Source: Clonostachys chloroleuca (Eukaryota > Ascomycota > Sordariomycetes > Hypocreales > Bionectriaceae). Taken from it: a stretch of 64,000 bases of DNA. Each line of letters opens with the position of its first letter. Position 1 is the first letter of the stretch. Under the pieces are notes generated by a model, which was not told the DNA's origin, made no database searches, and worked only from the letters and a program-made list of their open reading frames with translations. The position numbers were made by a program, and so were the translations under genes. The stretch is from positions 24,428,001-24,492,000 of the forward strand of contig JBANAY010000003.1 of assembly GCA_037952775.1 (NCBI GenBank), given 5' to 3'. This document shows positions 10,798-21,045 of this stretch, one piece after another.

Positions 10798-11850
10798 ATG
10801 TTCTTGAGCGCTTCGCGGTGGAGACGACTGTCACGCAGGTTCCTTTCCAGCCACAGATTGGCCCCCATCGCTCTAATCTTCGGATTTGCTCTGGTCTTGA
10901 CATTCTATACTCTCCATATACAAAGTCTACACGATCCCAGGTTCTATGAAAGAGTTGCTTTGCACGTACCGCATGATCCTGCATCACTCAGCAGCGGTCT
11001 TGCACAGTCTTCTCGCCAGGGGGATCACCTGATCCCACACAAGATCTGGCAAATCTTTCTCACGCCGCCGGAAATAAAAGAAACGCGACCAGAAATTCCA
11101 CAGAAGCAGCGCGATTTTATCGAGAGCTGGAAGGTGAACAATCGGGACCATGAATACCACCTGCTCAGGGACAACGACACAGTCGCGTTCGTCCAGGAAA
11201 ACTTCCCCCAAAATGAAGCGCTGCAGAGGATCTTTGCCGGCAAGGGAAGCGCTGCCATGAAGTCCGACATCCTTCGCTACCTACTGCTATTTGCTATTGG
11301 CGGCGTATATACAGACCTGGATACGGTCGCGTGGATCCCTATTGATTATTGGGCCCCAAGGGAATTCCGGAGCACCGCGCGCCTCATCATCGGTATCGAA
11401 TTCGATCGGCTCGAGGGCGAGAATTGGAAAGGTGTCCATCACGAGCTGCAGTTTTGCCAGTGGACCATCGCGGCGGCACCTGGCCATCCTGTATTCAGTG
11501 CCATGGTGGCAAGAGCGTTAAAGCTTTTGGGAGATCTCGAAGAGTCCTACGGCAAGCCATTTGCCGAGATTAAACCAACTACAAACGACGTGTTGACGAC
11601 AACTGGGCCAGCCGCATGGACGGATGCTGTGTTTCAAGAGCTACAAAAGATGGATCCGAATCTGAAATCTCTCAGGGATCTGTCCGGGTTGAAGAAGGAG
11701 AAAATGATTGGTGATGTCTTGATACTACCGATCGACGGGTTCGGAGCAGGACAACGCCACTCTGGCAGCACTCGGCTTGGTGTTCCACCGGCCGCAAGAG
11801 CCAAGCATAAGTTCCACGGTGTATGGAAAGGGAAAGAAAGTCGTATTTGA
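10798..11850 (+). CDS. GT32-family glycosyltransferase (OCH1-like), type II membrane protein
   Basis: Probably a Golgi sugar transferase of the GT32 family, which includes OCH1 alpha-1,6-mannosyltransferase and the SUR1/CSH1 inositolphosphoceramide mannosyltransferases. It is 350 aa and intronless. A short basic cytoplasmic tail (RWRRLSRRFLSSHR) precedes one membrane segment at about residues 21-39, the type II Golgi layout. The HKIWQIF motif at about 81-87 and the DxD metal/nucleotide-sugar motif in GGVYTDLDTVAW (DLD at 173-175) are the family hallmarks. The C-terminal GQRHSGSTR is also typical. The start is the first ATG that includes the basic tail. I cannot tell which acceptor it uses. 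It converges with the MFS gene, only 86 bp separating the stop codons. Confidence 0.85.
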   Translation: MFLSASRWRRLSRRFLSSHRLAPIALIFGFALVLTFYTLHIQSLHDPRFYERVALHVPHDPASLSSGLAQSSRQGDHLIPHKIWQIFLTPPEIKETRPEIPQKQRDFIESWKVNNRDHEYHLLRDNDTVAFVQENFPQNEALQRIFAGKGSAAMKSDILRYLLLFAIGGVYTDLDTVAWIPIDYWAPREFRSTARLIIGIEFDRLEGENWKGVHHELQFCQWTIAAAPGHPVFSAMVARALKLLGDLEESYGKPFAEIKPTTNDVLTTTGPAAWTDAVFQELQKMDPNLKSLRDLSGLKKEKMIGDVLILPIDGFGAGQRHSGSTRLGVPPAARAKHKFHGVWKGKESRI

Positions 11851-11936
11851 AGGGCTTCGCTCTTGGATAAAACTCTTTTATCAAAACCTAGTAGGAGAGG
11901 ACATATTATATGAATAGGATAAGAACGCCGGGGCGA

Positions 11937-13658
11937 CTAAACCAGATAGCGGAACCCTCTGCGCATCTGTAGTGCTTCGTCTGCACTGCCCAGAAACTCG
12001 ACCTGGGCTGTTTGCTCGGCGATATCCCGACGAGTTTCCCACGCCGACTCTCCTGCCTCGAGCTTCTTATTCAGATTGACGAGGATGAGGCGGAAGGCGA
12101 AACAGCCGATGATAGTGAGACCGAACATGGACAAAACTATACCATAGCTTTTCCTGTACCCATTCTCTTTCAAATCCCACACATAGGAGCCCGCTACGTT
12201 TCCAAGCTGGCTGAAGGCATTAATCATAGCGATAGCGACAGCTCGTTTAGCAGGCGGTCTAGGGAAGGAGGAACTAATCCAAGAATAAAAGACAATAAAA
12301 CCGGCGTATGACTGCGCCTGCAGGAAGAGTGCCAAATATCTTGCTGCAACGTTCAACGTAGACATGCTAATGATGAATCCGATGATCCCAACCAAGATCG
12401 GTGCGACAATGTGCCAGAACTACCGCCCCTCGTCAGTACGCTGAATCTCTCAAAGAAAAAATGAGGACCGCAAACCTTTTCTTGCCTTCTGTCTGAGCTC
12501 CAGGAGACTATGAGCGATACAATACACGAGAAAAGCCAGGGCGGTGAGCTCATCAGAAGCGTCGGGACATAGCTGAATCCCAGTGTTTGTGTAAGTGATG
12601 GCTACGTTTAGAGATCGAGTTAGTCGATGCATCGCAGGTGTTGCTCCTCCCGACACTTACAAAGAATGCGTTGAACGATAGCCCGATAACGTATGCAGTA
12701 AAGGTCAACATCATAAGATAGATCTTATAGTCCTTCACGGCCATGATAAGCCCATCAAAGACACCCTGCTCTAAGGAATCAGCATCAGCCTCACCCACGT
12801 CTTCGGCCATCCGTAGCTGGGCGATGTGGCGCTCCTCCTCTGTGAATCCGCGAGCATTGTGTGGCAGGTCCGGCAAGATGAAAGCGGCGGATATAGCAAT
12901 CGCCATAGTAACAGCACCTTCGATCCAAAAGAGCCAGCGCCAAGCCGCATGGCCGAGCGTCCCTTGCATGTTTGACAAAACGCCGGCTCCTACAAGAGCA
13001 GAGAACGCATTGGAAATGAGGTTTCCACAGAACAGGATTGCATTTCTCTTGGTAAGCTCGCGACGGGTGTACCATTTCGAAAGAATCAGTAGAGCTCCAG
13101 GAAGGAAGGCCGCTTCGATAAAGCCCAGGAAGAAGCGCACTGCAACCATGCCCCCGAAGTTCTGTACACATCCAGATAGAGCTGATATCAGGCCCCATAG
13201 AAGCATTGCGGCCGCGATGTACAGACTTGGGCGTTCAATTCGATTGATGAATATGTTACTTGGCACCTATTGATGTGTCAGACTCAAAAGCTACGTCGCC
13301 CTCATGGCGAATACAAACAGACCTGCATAAGAATGTATCCGACATATAAAATGCTGAGGCAAGTGGCATATTGGGGGTAATCCATGTTGAGGTCATCTTG
13401 CAGACCCTTGAGACGTGCTGCTGCTATATTGTTCCTGTCGAGGTAGTTCATGATGTATATCAGAACGAATAGAGAGCAACGAGTATCAAGCTTTCTTTTC
13501 AGGCTCTTCTCGACTTGAGCTCGATGCTCAGGATCCATCGCCCCGGCTCGCTGATGGAGCGGATCATCCCCAACGGCAGACTCTTCATTCCCATGAAGAG
13601 TTTGACCGTTGGTTTCGCCAGTATGATGGCCTTTGGTCAGGTCCGGTGTGGACGACAT
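11937..13658 (-). CDS. MFS permease, anion:cation symporter type (allantoate/Dal5-like)
   Basis: A plasma-membrane major facilitator transporter resembling the Dal5/Tna1 (allantoate, nicotinate, other organic anions) group. Exons 13658-13323, 13266-12661, 12601-12476 and 12419-11937 join in phase to 516 aa. Family landmarks are MNYLDRNNIAAARLKG at about residues 64-79, LGFIEAAFLPGALLILSKWY in the middle of the N-half, and RWLFWIEGAV. About 12 hydrophobic segments are visible, six on each side of a hydrophilic loop near 245. The N-terminal about 45 residues are hydrophilic and the C-terminus is charged. Introns of 53-59 nt have GT-AG ends. The substrate cannot be told from sequence. It converges with the GT32 gene. 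Confidence 0.88.
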
Positions 13659-15299
13659 CGTTTATTATTTTGCGTGTCCAGCAGAGCTCTAATTAGTTAG
13701 TAACTGTACAAATCAAGTAGATGTACTCATACATAACAAAATGAAGAGAAAATCGTTCAATGAACAGGGGAATCCGCCGAAGCAGGAAGAGAATGGAGGT
13801 TTGCCACCCATGGCGCTGTGTCGTGATGATATAATGCCGAATCGCTTCTCACACTTGGCTGACTGATCTCTGGAAAACCCGTTGTCTTATCGTTTCTAGG
13901 TAGATCAGCTACGATATACCGAACGTGGTGAAGGAATGACGGAGTTACAATGCCGATTCGCTAGTTAACAGATGGGCGGTGTGGGGGGCGTTCCATTCGG
14001 CCATTCGGTCGACATGGTATGAGAGTGTGCACCGTTTACTAACACTGTATGAAAGAGCGTAAGATCACATACTGCTGGTGTCACTCATGTTTGATTCGCA
14101 CTGTACGCTCGTGATTCCTTGTACAGAGTTGAAAGACGAAGATGGGTAAAGAGACCGAGAATAGCCCGCCCTCCCGGTCCAACCTCCGCAAACCCCAGGA
14201 GAACCAACTGGGAGCGATCGTCATTATCGTCGATGTCATTATTCCTGGGTCAGAGTCACGCGCTGGATGTAGCTAAGTCGCTACCCCGAACCCAATTATG
14301 TTAAGCTACCCTATATCCATCGTGGATTGGATCAGCTCAACGACCATTAAGAAGGTTCCAATCTCTCAATACAAATGACGCTGCTAACCGTGGGAGTTTA
14401 AAATATGGCATGAAATACTTGTCAAAATATTTCTCATGCAATAACTTCGTACAAGTTTACTTGATTTGAGCAAGGAATACGTACACGTGCCTGACTAGGG
14501 GCAAACACACCCCAAAACATCAAATGTTCAAACTCAACATATGCTATATTTATCCAGCCTTTATATCGTTTCTAACAGCGCATCCTTAGAAACAAACATT
14601 TCCTAGGTATACTGACCCGTAGAACTGACCAGCAAAGGAGAGTTAGAAAGAAAGAAAGCAAAAAAGAATAAAAGATACAGCCACAAGAGAGGCAGGTCAC
14701 TTGATTCGGCCTCGGATACCGTCGGAGGCTCTTGAAGCAAGTGACGCTTGTTCGCCCAAGGTGATATGCCCAAGTGGCCATTTCAATCGAAGAAAATAAC
14801 CACCAACTTCATGTCTTATTTCCAAAACAATGTGAGTGCGCCCCAAAAACAGCATTACAATATGCATAAATTGACAGTTTCGTGTTCAGTCTCTGCACAA
14901 TTGCCCGAGCCAGAGCGATTCTCTCCATTGATAAGTTTATGGTAGCGAATGGATTGTCTAATGTCCCAGAATGTGTGGCATCTATGTGAGAGGGTTGACA
15001 GCGCTGTGGGGATTTCATTTGTTTCATTGCTGAATGGCTAATTCGCAGTTTTCTAATCCTGGTACTGATTTCTGGATGACTCAGTCTCTTGAAATATACA
15101 TGAAGAAATTTGCATTGCCAAGATATTTCCTACAAAACCGGCAGATAGAGGCGTAAGGAAGAACTGGTTGCAAATACTGAGAAAATCGGCAACTAGCTAT
15201 TGTGGCTTTGCTCAGCTTGCGAAATTGGGCCCGGGCTGTTCTGTAGATGGATAAGCGGTGTTGTGTCTCGTCATTACAGGGCGAGACGGGTTTCAAGTA
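13659..15299. other. Intergenic, nothing recognised
   Basis: Upstream of the permease and left flank of the pogo element. Only short frames without motifs. The flank at 15081-15296 shows no gene interrupted by the insertion that I can recognise. Confidence 0.4.
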
Positions 15300-15343
15300 A
15301 GTCGAGTGGGGGGGAAGTGGCCCGGGGGTAGAAGTGGCCCACC
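15300..15343 (+). repeat. Left terminal inverted repeat of the pogo element
   Basis: 44 bp starting AGTCGAGT, then a run of seven G, then AAGTGGCCC and a second G run. It matches the right end in reverse complement except for one extra G. The G-rich ends with GTGGCCC repeated twice may be the transposase-binding sites. Confidence 0.92.
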
Positions 15344-15430
15344 TAATTTTTGGCCTGCGCGTCTACCCTAAGTCACATACATCATAACAAAAACAATAAC
15401 AAAAGCTTCAATTCGTGTTTTACGAGCAAA

Positions 15431-16999
15431 ATGGCTATATATTCGGAATCAGAAATTAATTCTGCGATTAATGATATACTTGCCGGCTTATCTGCACGCG
15501 TTGCTGCAAAGAAATAGGTAATTCCTCGTACAATGCTTAGACGACGATTGGAAGAGGGCTTGACACGCGCACAAGCGCACGAACACCAACAACGCCTCTC
15601 GAAGGCGGAAGAAGAGAGAGTCAGGAGATGGATCGTATCTCAAGAATCACTGGGATACGCACCTACGCATCGACAGCTTCGATATATCGCTTCCCAGATC
15701 CTTCAAGGTCGGAAGGATCTCGAGCCTCTCGGCAGGTCCTGGGTCAACCAGTTTCTCAGCCGTCAGGAGGGCCTAGGAGTTAAGATTGGAAAGCGAATAG
15801 CGTCAGCTAGGCTCAATGGAGCCAATCCTGAGAATATTAATAGGTTCTTTAATAACTATGACTCGGTCTCTTGGATCAAACCGGAGAACACGTGGAACGC
15901 TGACGAGGCTGGTATTATGGAGGGATATGGTCTCAACAGCCTCGTCATCGGCTCTGACGAAGGAAGCCGTAAGTATACAGTTCTCAAAGGGAACCAAGAG
16001 AGGGCTTGGGTCACGCTCGTTGAGGCTATTTCCGCTGTTGGAGAGACCCTAACTCCTTGTGTTGTGTTTAAAGGTGAAGCGGTGCAGCAACAGTGGTTCA
16101 AAGATAACTTCAATGAGAAGTAGCTATTTGCAACATCGCAAAATGGATGGATTAGCAACGCCCTCGCGCTTGAGTGGCTTCAACGAGTGTTTATTCCGGA
16201 AACTGCTCCTGCTGATCCCTCCGAGGCTCGGCTGCTGATAGTTGACGGCCACGGCTCATACGCAACGCCGGAATTTATGTGGGAATGCTTCCAAAACAAT
16301 ATCTTCCTTCTCTTCTTGCCTGCATACACCTCGTACGTCTTGCAGCCGCTCGACTTGGGTGTGTTTTCTGTACTGAAAGCGGCCTATTGAAGACATCTAG
16401 AGTGGCTCGATAAAATGCTCGATTCGACTATGATTGGAAAGGCTAACTTCCTCGAATGTTATGCCAAAGCTCGTAAGGAGGCTCTAACAGCGAAGAATAT
16501 CAAGTCAGGATTTCGGGCTACAGGAATTTATCCTCTAAACCGCCGGAAGGTACTCCTAAGCAGCCAAGTTATAGCTACAGCCAAGGCGCCCTCAACACCA
16601 CAAAAGCCGGCCCAGAAGGATAAATACGACCTTCAAACACCTCGAAATGGCCTTCAAGTTGTTGACACTATGAGGTATCTATGCCCTGCTAGCCCTTGTA
16701 CGAGAAGGCTGCTCACACGATATAGCTATAAGGCGGCGCGAACGATCGATTCATTAAGTGTTCAACTGGTCTTGAAAGATCGGGAATTAGAGGCCCAAAA
16801 GGCCCTGAATGAACGCCTAAGTCATAAGAAGCGTAGAGCCGTTGAACCAGATAAGAATGAGATTTTCTGCTCACTTACGCAGATAAAAGACGTACAAGGT
16901 GGGCTTGACGAATTGAGGAGGAAGAGGCAGCGCGTACGGAAGCCACGAACCTCTAATGATGATAATACCAATGCCACCATAATCGTCGCGACGAGCTGA
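15431..16999 (+). pseudogene. Pogo/Fot1 transposase with three in-frame stops
   Basis: One continuous frame of 523 codons from the ATG at 15431. It contains an N-terminal helix-turn-helix, a CENP-B-like DNA-binding segment (LGRSWVNQFLSRQ), and a DDE_1 endonuclease core. The catalytic acids are in NADEAG, VDGHGS and LQPLDLG, with 35 residues between the second and third Asp, the DD35D spacing of Fot1. A basic, coiled C-terminal region follows. Stops are TAG at 15515-15517, TAG at 16121-16123 and TGA at 16388-16390. Each is one C-to-T change from a Gln or Arg codon (the last gives Y-R-R-H in context), as repeat-induced point mutation or methyl-cytosine deamination would produce. No frameshift is seen, so decay is young or limited to transitions. 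Confidence 0.9.
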
Positions 17000-17094
17000 T
17001 CACAATGATATAATTTTCATAGCTATTGGAGTTGAATTTATATAGTAATTATTAAGTTGCATTATCAAGACTGTTAAAAATGTGTGGTATTTGG

Positions 17095-17137
17095 GGTGGG
17101 CCACTTCTACCCCCGGGCCACTTCCCCCCACTCGACT
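17095..17137 (-). repeat. Right terminal inverted repeat of the pogo element
   Basis: 43 bp, the reverse complement of the left end with six instead of seven G in the first run, followed by TA. Confidence 0.92.
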
Positions 17138-17525
17138 TATCTCTTTCCGGAGAGATTTTGCGCCATTTCTCTTTCCAACGAACAGGGATCTGCACAACTA
17201 GTGAATATCCCGTTGGCGGTCGTCTAACTCAATTTCACTTTGCGGTGGCAATCTTAGCAGGGGGAAACCTTACTCAGCACTATGTCTCATCTTAATGCTA
17301 GCAGTATCGAGACCTTGGCTTGTAAGACTATCTATGGATGCAGTTTTCGGTTGCTTAATTAAAGAGGATAACTAGACATCGCCAGCATGTGGATAGAACA
17401 TGGGGAAAATAAGCGTAGACTTTTCGGTGAAGTTCTGATCGCTATACTTTCGAACACTCTCTAGAGACCATATTAGGTGCAAACTAGACATGAATGTAGC
17501 CTTTCAATTCTCACTGAAGGTGTAG
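17138..17525. other. Short intergenic region
   Basis: Right flank of the transposon and 3' region of the glycosidase-like gene. Nothing further seen. Confidence 0.4.
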
Positions 17526-20020
17526 CTATAGCGATGGAAACATTCCTTCATGCTCGACAACCCATGATCCATCTTTCGGAAACCCGGGTGCATATCCTTC
17601 TGACCCAGTCCAACCAGCTGCCATGTAGCCTATGGCCAGAAGAAAACCACCATTCCCAGGAAAATAAGGTGGCGGGGAAGGATCTGGGGTATTAGTTAGC
17701 CATCGCCAAAACCTGAAAAAGAGTAGGGGCAAAGGGGTTTCCTACTTGGTCCGGAGCGATGTGCGAAGCCTTGGTCACCAAATTTCCAGTAATCAAAATT
17801 TGTGAGATGATAGATTGCCCGTTCTGGGTTACCTATCCGTGCCGAGTTGATCGCTAAGATATTACGCCCCCAGCCTCGAATGGCAGCATCTCCCCATATA
17901 TCCCACACTTTGTCGGCTGTTTTTCGCCCGACTTCCGAGTCGACCTACATATGAGGATATGTTAAGAGATATTCTTGTAGCGCTTTGGAAACGGTGAAAA
18001 AGGAGTTGCTTACCACTGGAGTATCTGGGAGGATGCCCTGAAGCATAATCACACTGCGAGGATCCTTGTTCAAAGTCGGATCGTCCCACCACGACGAATT
18101 CAAGCCACCGCCAACCCAGGGAGCGTATAGGCCGTCGAACTGAGGCGGAGGTGATAGATTCTTAGCCACGGTGGTCCACTGATCAGGGCAATCTCTCCCT
18201 AGTTTCTTAGTCCACTCGCATGCCGCATCCAGAGCCCACCGCCAATACGCAAGTTCGTAGGCCAAATTTGATATTTCCGTTGGAGCAGAGTTTTCTGTCA
18301 CCCCTTGGATCGGTGGCCCGATGTCGTATTTCCCCGTTGCATTATTGAACCATGCAAACGAAGCCATGTAATCCGCTGTTGCCGTCAAGACACGATCCCA
18401 TTTCTTCAGCGTGGTCTCGGATGGGTCGGCTCTATAAGCGAGATGGGCTAGATATACCGGGTGCGGTTGTTGCCATTGAAGGAAAGCCCGGGTCTCACCC
18501 GGCCCTATCCCCATCTCTACAAGCTCCGTCATTTTCGGCCATCTGGCCGAGGGAAATGAATGTCAGACATAGTTCAGTTTGAGGATAGTGCTGAGTTTTG
18601 TGTGTTGCTTACCTGGCGCCAGCCCATCCCATTCGCTTAGCTCTGTCCCCAGAGCTGGGTAGCAAGCTCTCGTAAACTGCAGGGAAGATGTTATCAAAAT
18701 ACTTTTGTCGCCCCCAAGTTACCCAATGCGCGCAATGCCAGACAACCATTTCCAGGTGGAATTTCCCCCACCAACCATTGAACACTAGCCCACTCTCCTG
18801 GGGAGGTTGCCCTGTGGCAGCGCTGTTTACCCTCATGGCATATTGAGAAAGGATGATGCGACGCTGGAGCTCGGTTGCATTGGGGTTGCTCGATTTTGTG
18901 AGATCGACAAATCCGCCTTCCTGCCAGTATTGCTGCCAACCCTGACTGTTTCGTAGGCGAATGTCATTCGGCTGAGCAGGAGTGTTTATTCTGGAACCGT
19001 ATTGAGCCGTGAAGCTCATGACCTTGCTCTCACTGGCTGATGGTGACAGGGTGAAGCGATGAGCGGATACTTTGTCTGACCCCTTGGGCTCGTTTCTAGC
19101 AAGAGAAAGTGGAACTTCTGCCGGCCAGCGCAAATTTACAAAATAGCTGGTCTCGTCTAACTGGTGCCGGATATGAGCAGCATCCTTCTCGCTTCGGCAA
19201 ATGATCAGACTAGTGGTGTGGTTTTGAGGAAACTCATATGAGCCCATGAAAACCTCATGGTCAAAGGTCCCCGTGACTTTGTGGATTGGCGGGTACGGGA
19301 AATCAAATTCAACCTGTAATTCTCCCGTACTGATTAAATCAGACTCGATCTTGAGAACAACCGAGTCCGAGTCAAAGTCTCCTTGGGCGGTAACATTAAC
19401 TCCTTGACCGTCGACTGAAAATCTTGAGGTGATAACCCCATTCCATAGGTCAAGATATTGATATGGGTCGTCGATGCTCGATAACGTTTCATTCTTATAT
19501 TTCAGGCTCATCCGTCCTAGATTGATACGGTTGGGGTTGGCACTGAGCCAGTTGGATATTTCTGGGTGGTCGGGATCCGGTAGGTCGTACACGATCTCTC
19601 TGCCATGCGTAATGACTGGGGTACCTACATAGTCTTCAGGGCGCTCGCTGCGGTATCATCTGTCGGTAAACAAAGATCAAAGTCGAAGGTGTCCAAGAGA
19701 GATTCCTAACCCGTTTTCAGGGGGCCTATCCTTATGCCAGGCCCAGCTGGATAACACGTTAAATGGCACGAGTGTCTGCATACCAGTGTTATCGACATTG
19801 AACGCGAAATCTCCATTTCCCACTTGGAGCGGAGTTGTGTCGTTGGTAATTATCTCCGGAACATGGGTTCTAACGACATTAAACAAGTCTACGATAGCTC
19901 GTCTTCTATGCATTTAGCTCTGCTATAAAAACATGAGAAAGGAAGACTTGTAGATACATACCGATCAATTACGGCGGTTGCCAAGACAGGAGCGAACGAT
20001 ATCACCGTCCAGACGTGCAT
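17526..20020 (-). CDS. Secreted six-hairpin glycosidase-like protein
   Basis: A predicted extracellular (alpha/alpha)6 glycoside hydrolase, of the fungal group usually annotated six-hairpin glycosidase-like or GH65-like. Six exons fit in phase: 20020-19962, 19905-19711, 19647-18613, 18542-18014, 17944-17746 and 17683-17526, giving 724 aa. Exon 1 encodes a short hydrophobic leader (MHVWTVISFAPVLATA). Landmarks are VGNGDFAFNVD, YDLPDPDHPEISNWLSANP, NGWWGKFHLEMVVWHCAHW (candidate catalytic region), RMGWAGARWPKMTELVEMG, QWQQPHPVYLAHL, GVTENSAPTEISNLAYELAY, IMLQGILPDTP and FPKDGSWVVEHEG at the C-terminus. Several N-glycosylation sequons are present. The GTTAGG donor of exon 2 is the least certain splice site. 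No lesions seen. The substrate is unknown; an oligosaccharide such as a host or plant glycan is an inference. Confidence 0.85.
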
Positions 20021-21045
20021 ATTAATCGGCTATGCGATTCCGGATAATGCTAAGATGCTATTGAATCTATGATAATCGTGCATCGAAAGTGAAGGGTCAC
20101 TTGTATACGCTGCTCTTGACATAGACGATGCTGGATATTATACATCTCGCTCTGGCAGCTGTCGGGGTAATGATTACCGAGGTCGGGGTCTTTATTTTCC
20201 AGATATTTGGAACTGTGGAGGCACTATGGAGATAGTCACAACTGGGTACGGATGAATTGGTTAAACATCTGGCCTTTCGAGGCGGTGTGCGTTAAATCCG
20301 GTAGGAAGGAGTTCGTGATGCTATCCAGCATGTTGGCACTCCGCGCGTAGTGTTTATTTATAAGCAATATAGGGCATTTATCGGGAAAATATTATCTTTC
20401 AGCGTCTGCCTGAGCACTACATGAGTTGCTACTGATTGTTTACTAGATTCCACATTCGATTGTCAAGGATAATGCGCATCGGAGACCAAAACTGGCCTTG
20501 CTTTCTTCCCCCCTCTCCGATTTATTTGCTACCATGGCTTTCTCTATTATGTCTGAGATAAGAGAGGAAGCATATTCAGCAGTTCAAAGTCCTTCTTCAA
20601 GCGCGGTTTTTTACTTGCAACTTGTAGGACTGAAACCTTTGATAAACATTTGTCAATCAACAATAGCCTCCATCTGTAGGTGTTCCAGAGCAGAACCCCA
20701 ACGCCCCCGGGTAGAATAAAAAGAGCCCCTTGCCTTTAAAGCCACTTAGAAGCGTTCTCAAAGTCGAACATCGAGAGGTAGGAAACTTAGACGTGCATGG
20801 GTTGGTGCAGATTCGCTGGTTTCACATATATTGTGGCCACTACGGAATATGGTATAGGGAAATGGACGCGCGAAGCAGATACGTCTTTGAGGCTGAGTGT
20901 CGTCCACATGATGCGATGCACTGTCAGCAATTCGCTCGGGATAATACTACCAGTGCGCCCTTTCCCCTCATTCATTGCGGCTTCTACCTACTCACTTAGA
21001 GTCCCTTTCCTGGGCAAGAGAGCCTTCCGGGGCATAGCCTAACCC
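20021..21045. other. Divergent promoter region
   Basis: Between the glycosidase-like gene and the decayed NLR. Open frames at 20498-20719 and 20730-21042 lack motifs. Nothing else recognised. Confidence 0.4.

Larger units (their letters stand above)
15300..17137 (+). mobile_element. Fot1/pogo-type DNA transposon, complete ends, decayed transposase
   Basis: An 1838-bp element of the Tc1/mariner superfamily, pogo/Fot1 branch. It has near-perfect terminal inverted repeats (15300-15343 and 17095-17137) and a TA dinucleotide at each edge (15298-15299 and 17138-17139), the expected target duplication. One internal frame encodes a DD35D transposase on the plus strand (15431-16999). That frame has three stop codons, so the copy is non-autonomous as read. 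Its ends could still be moved by an active relative. Confidence 0.93.
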
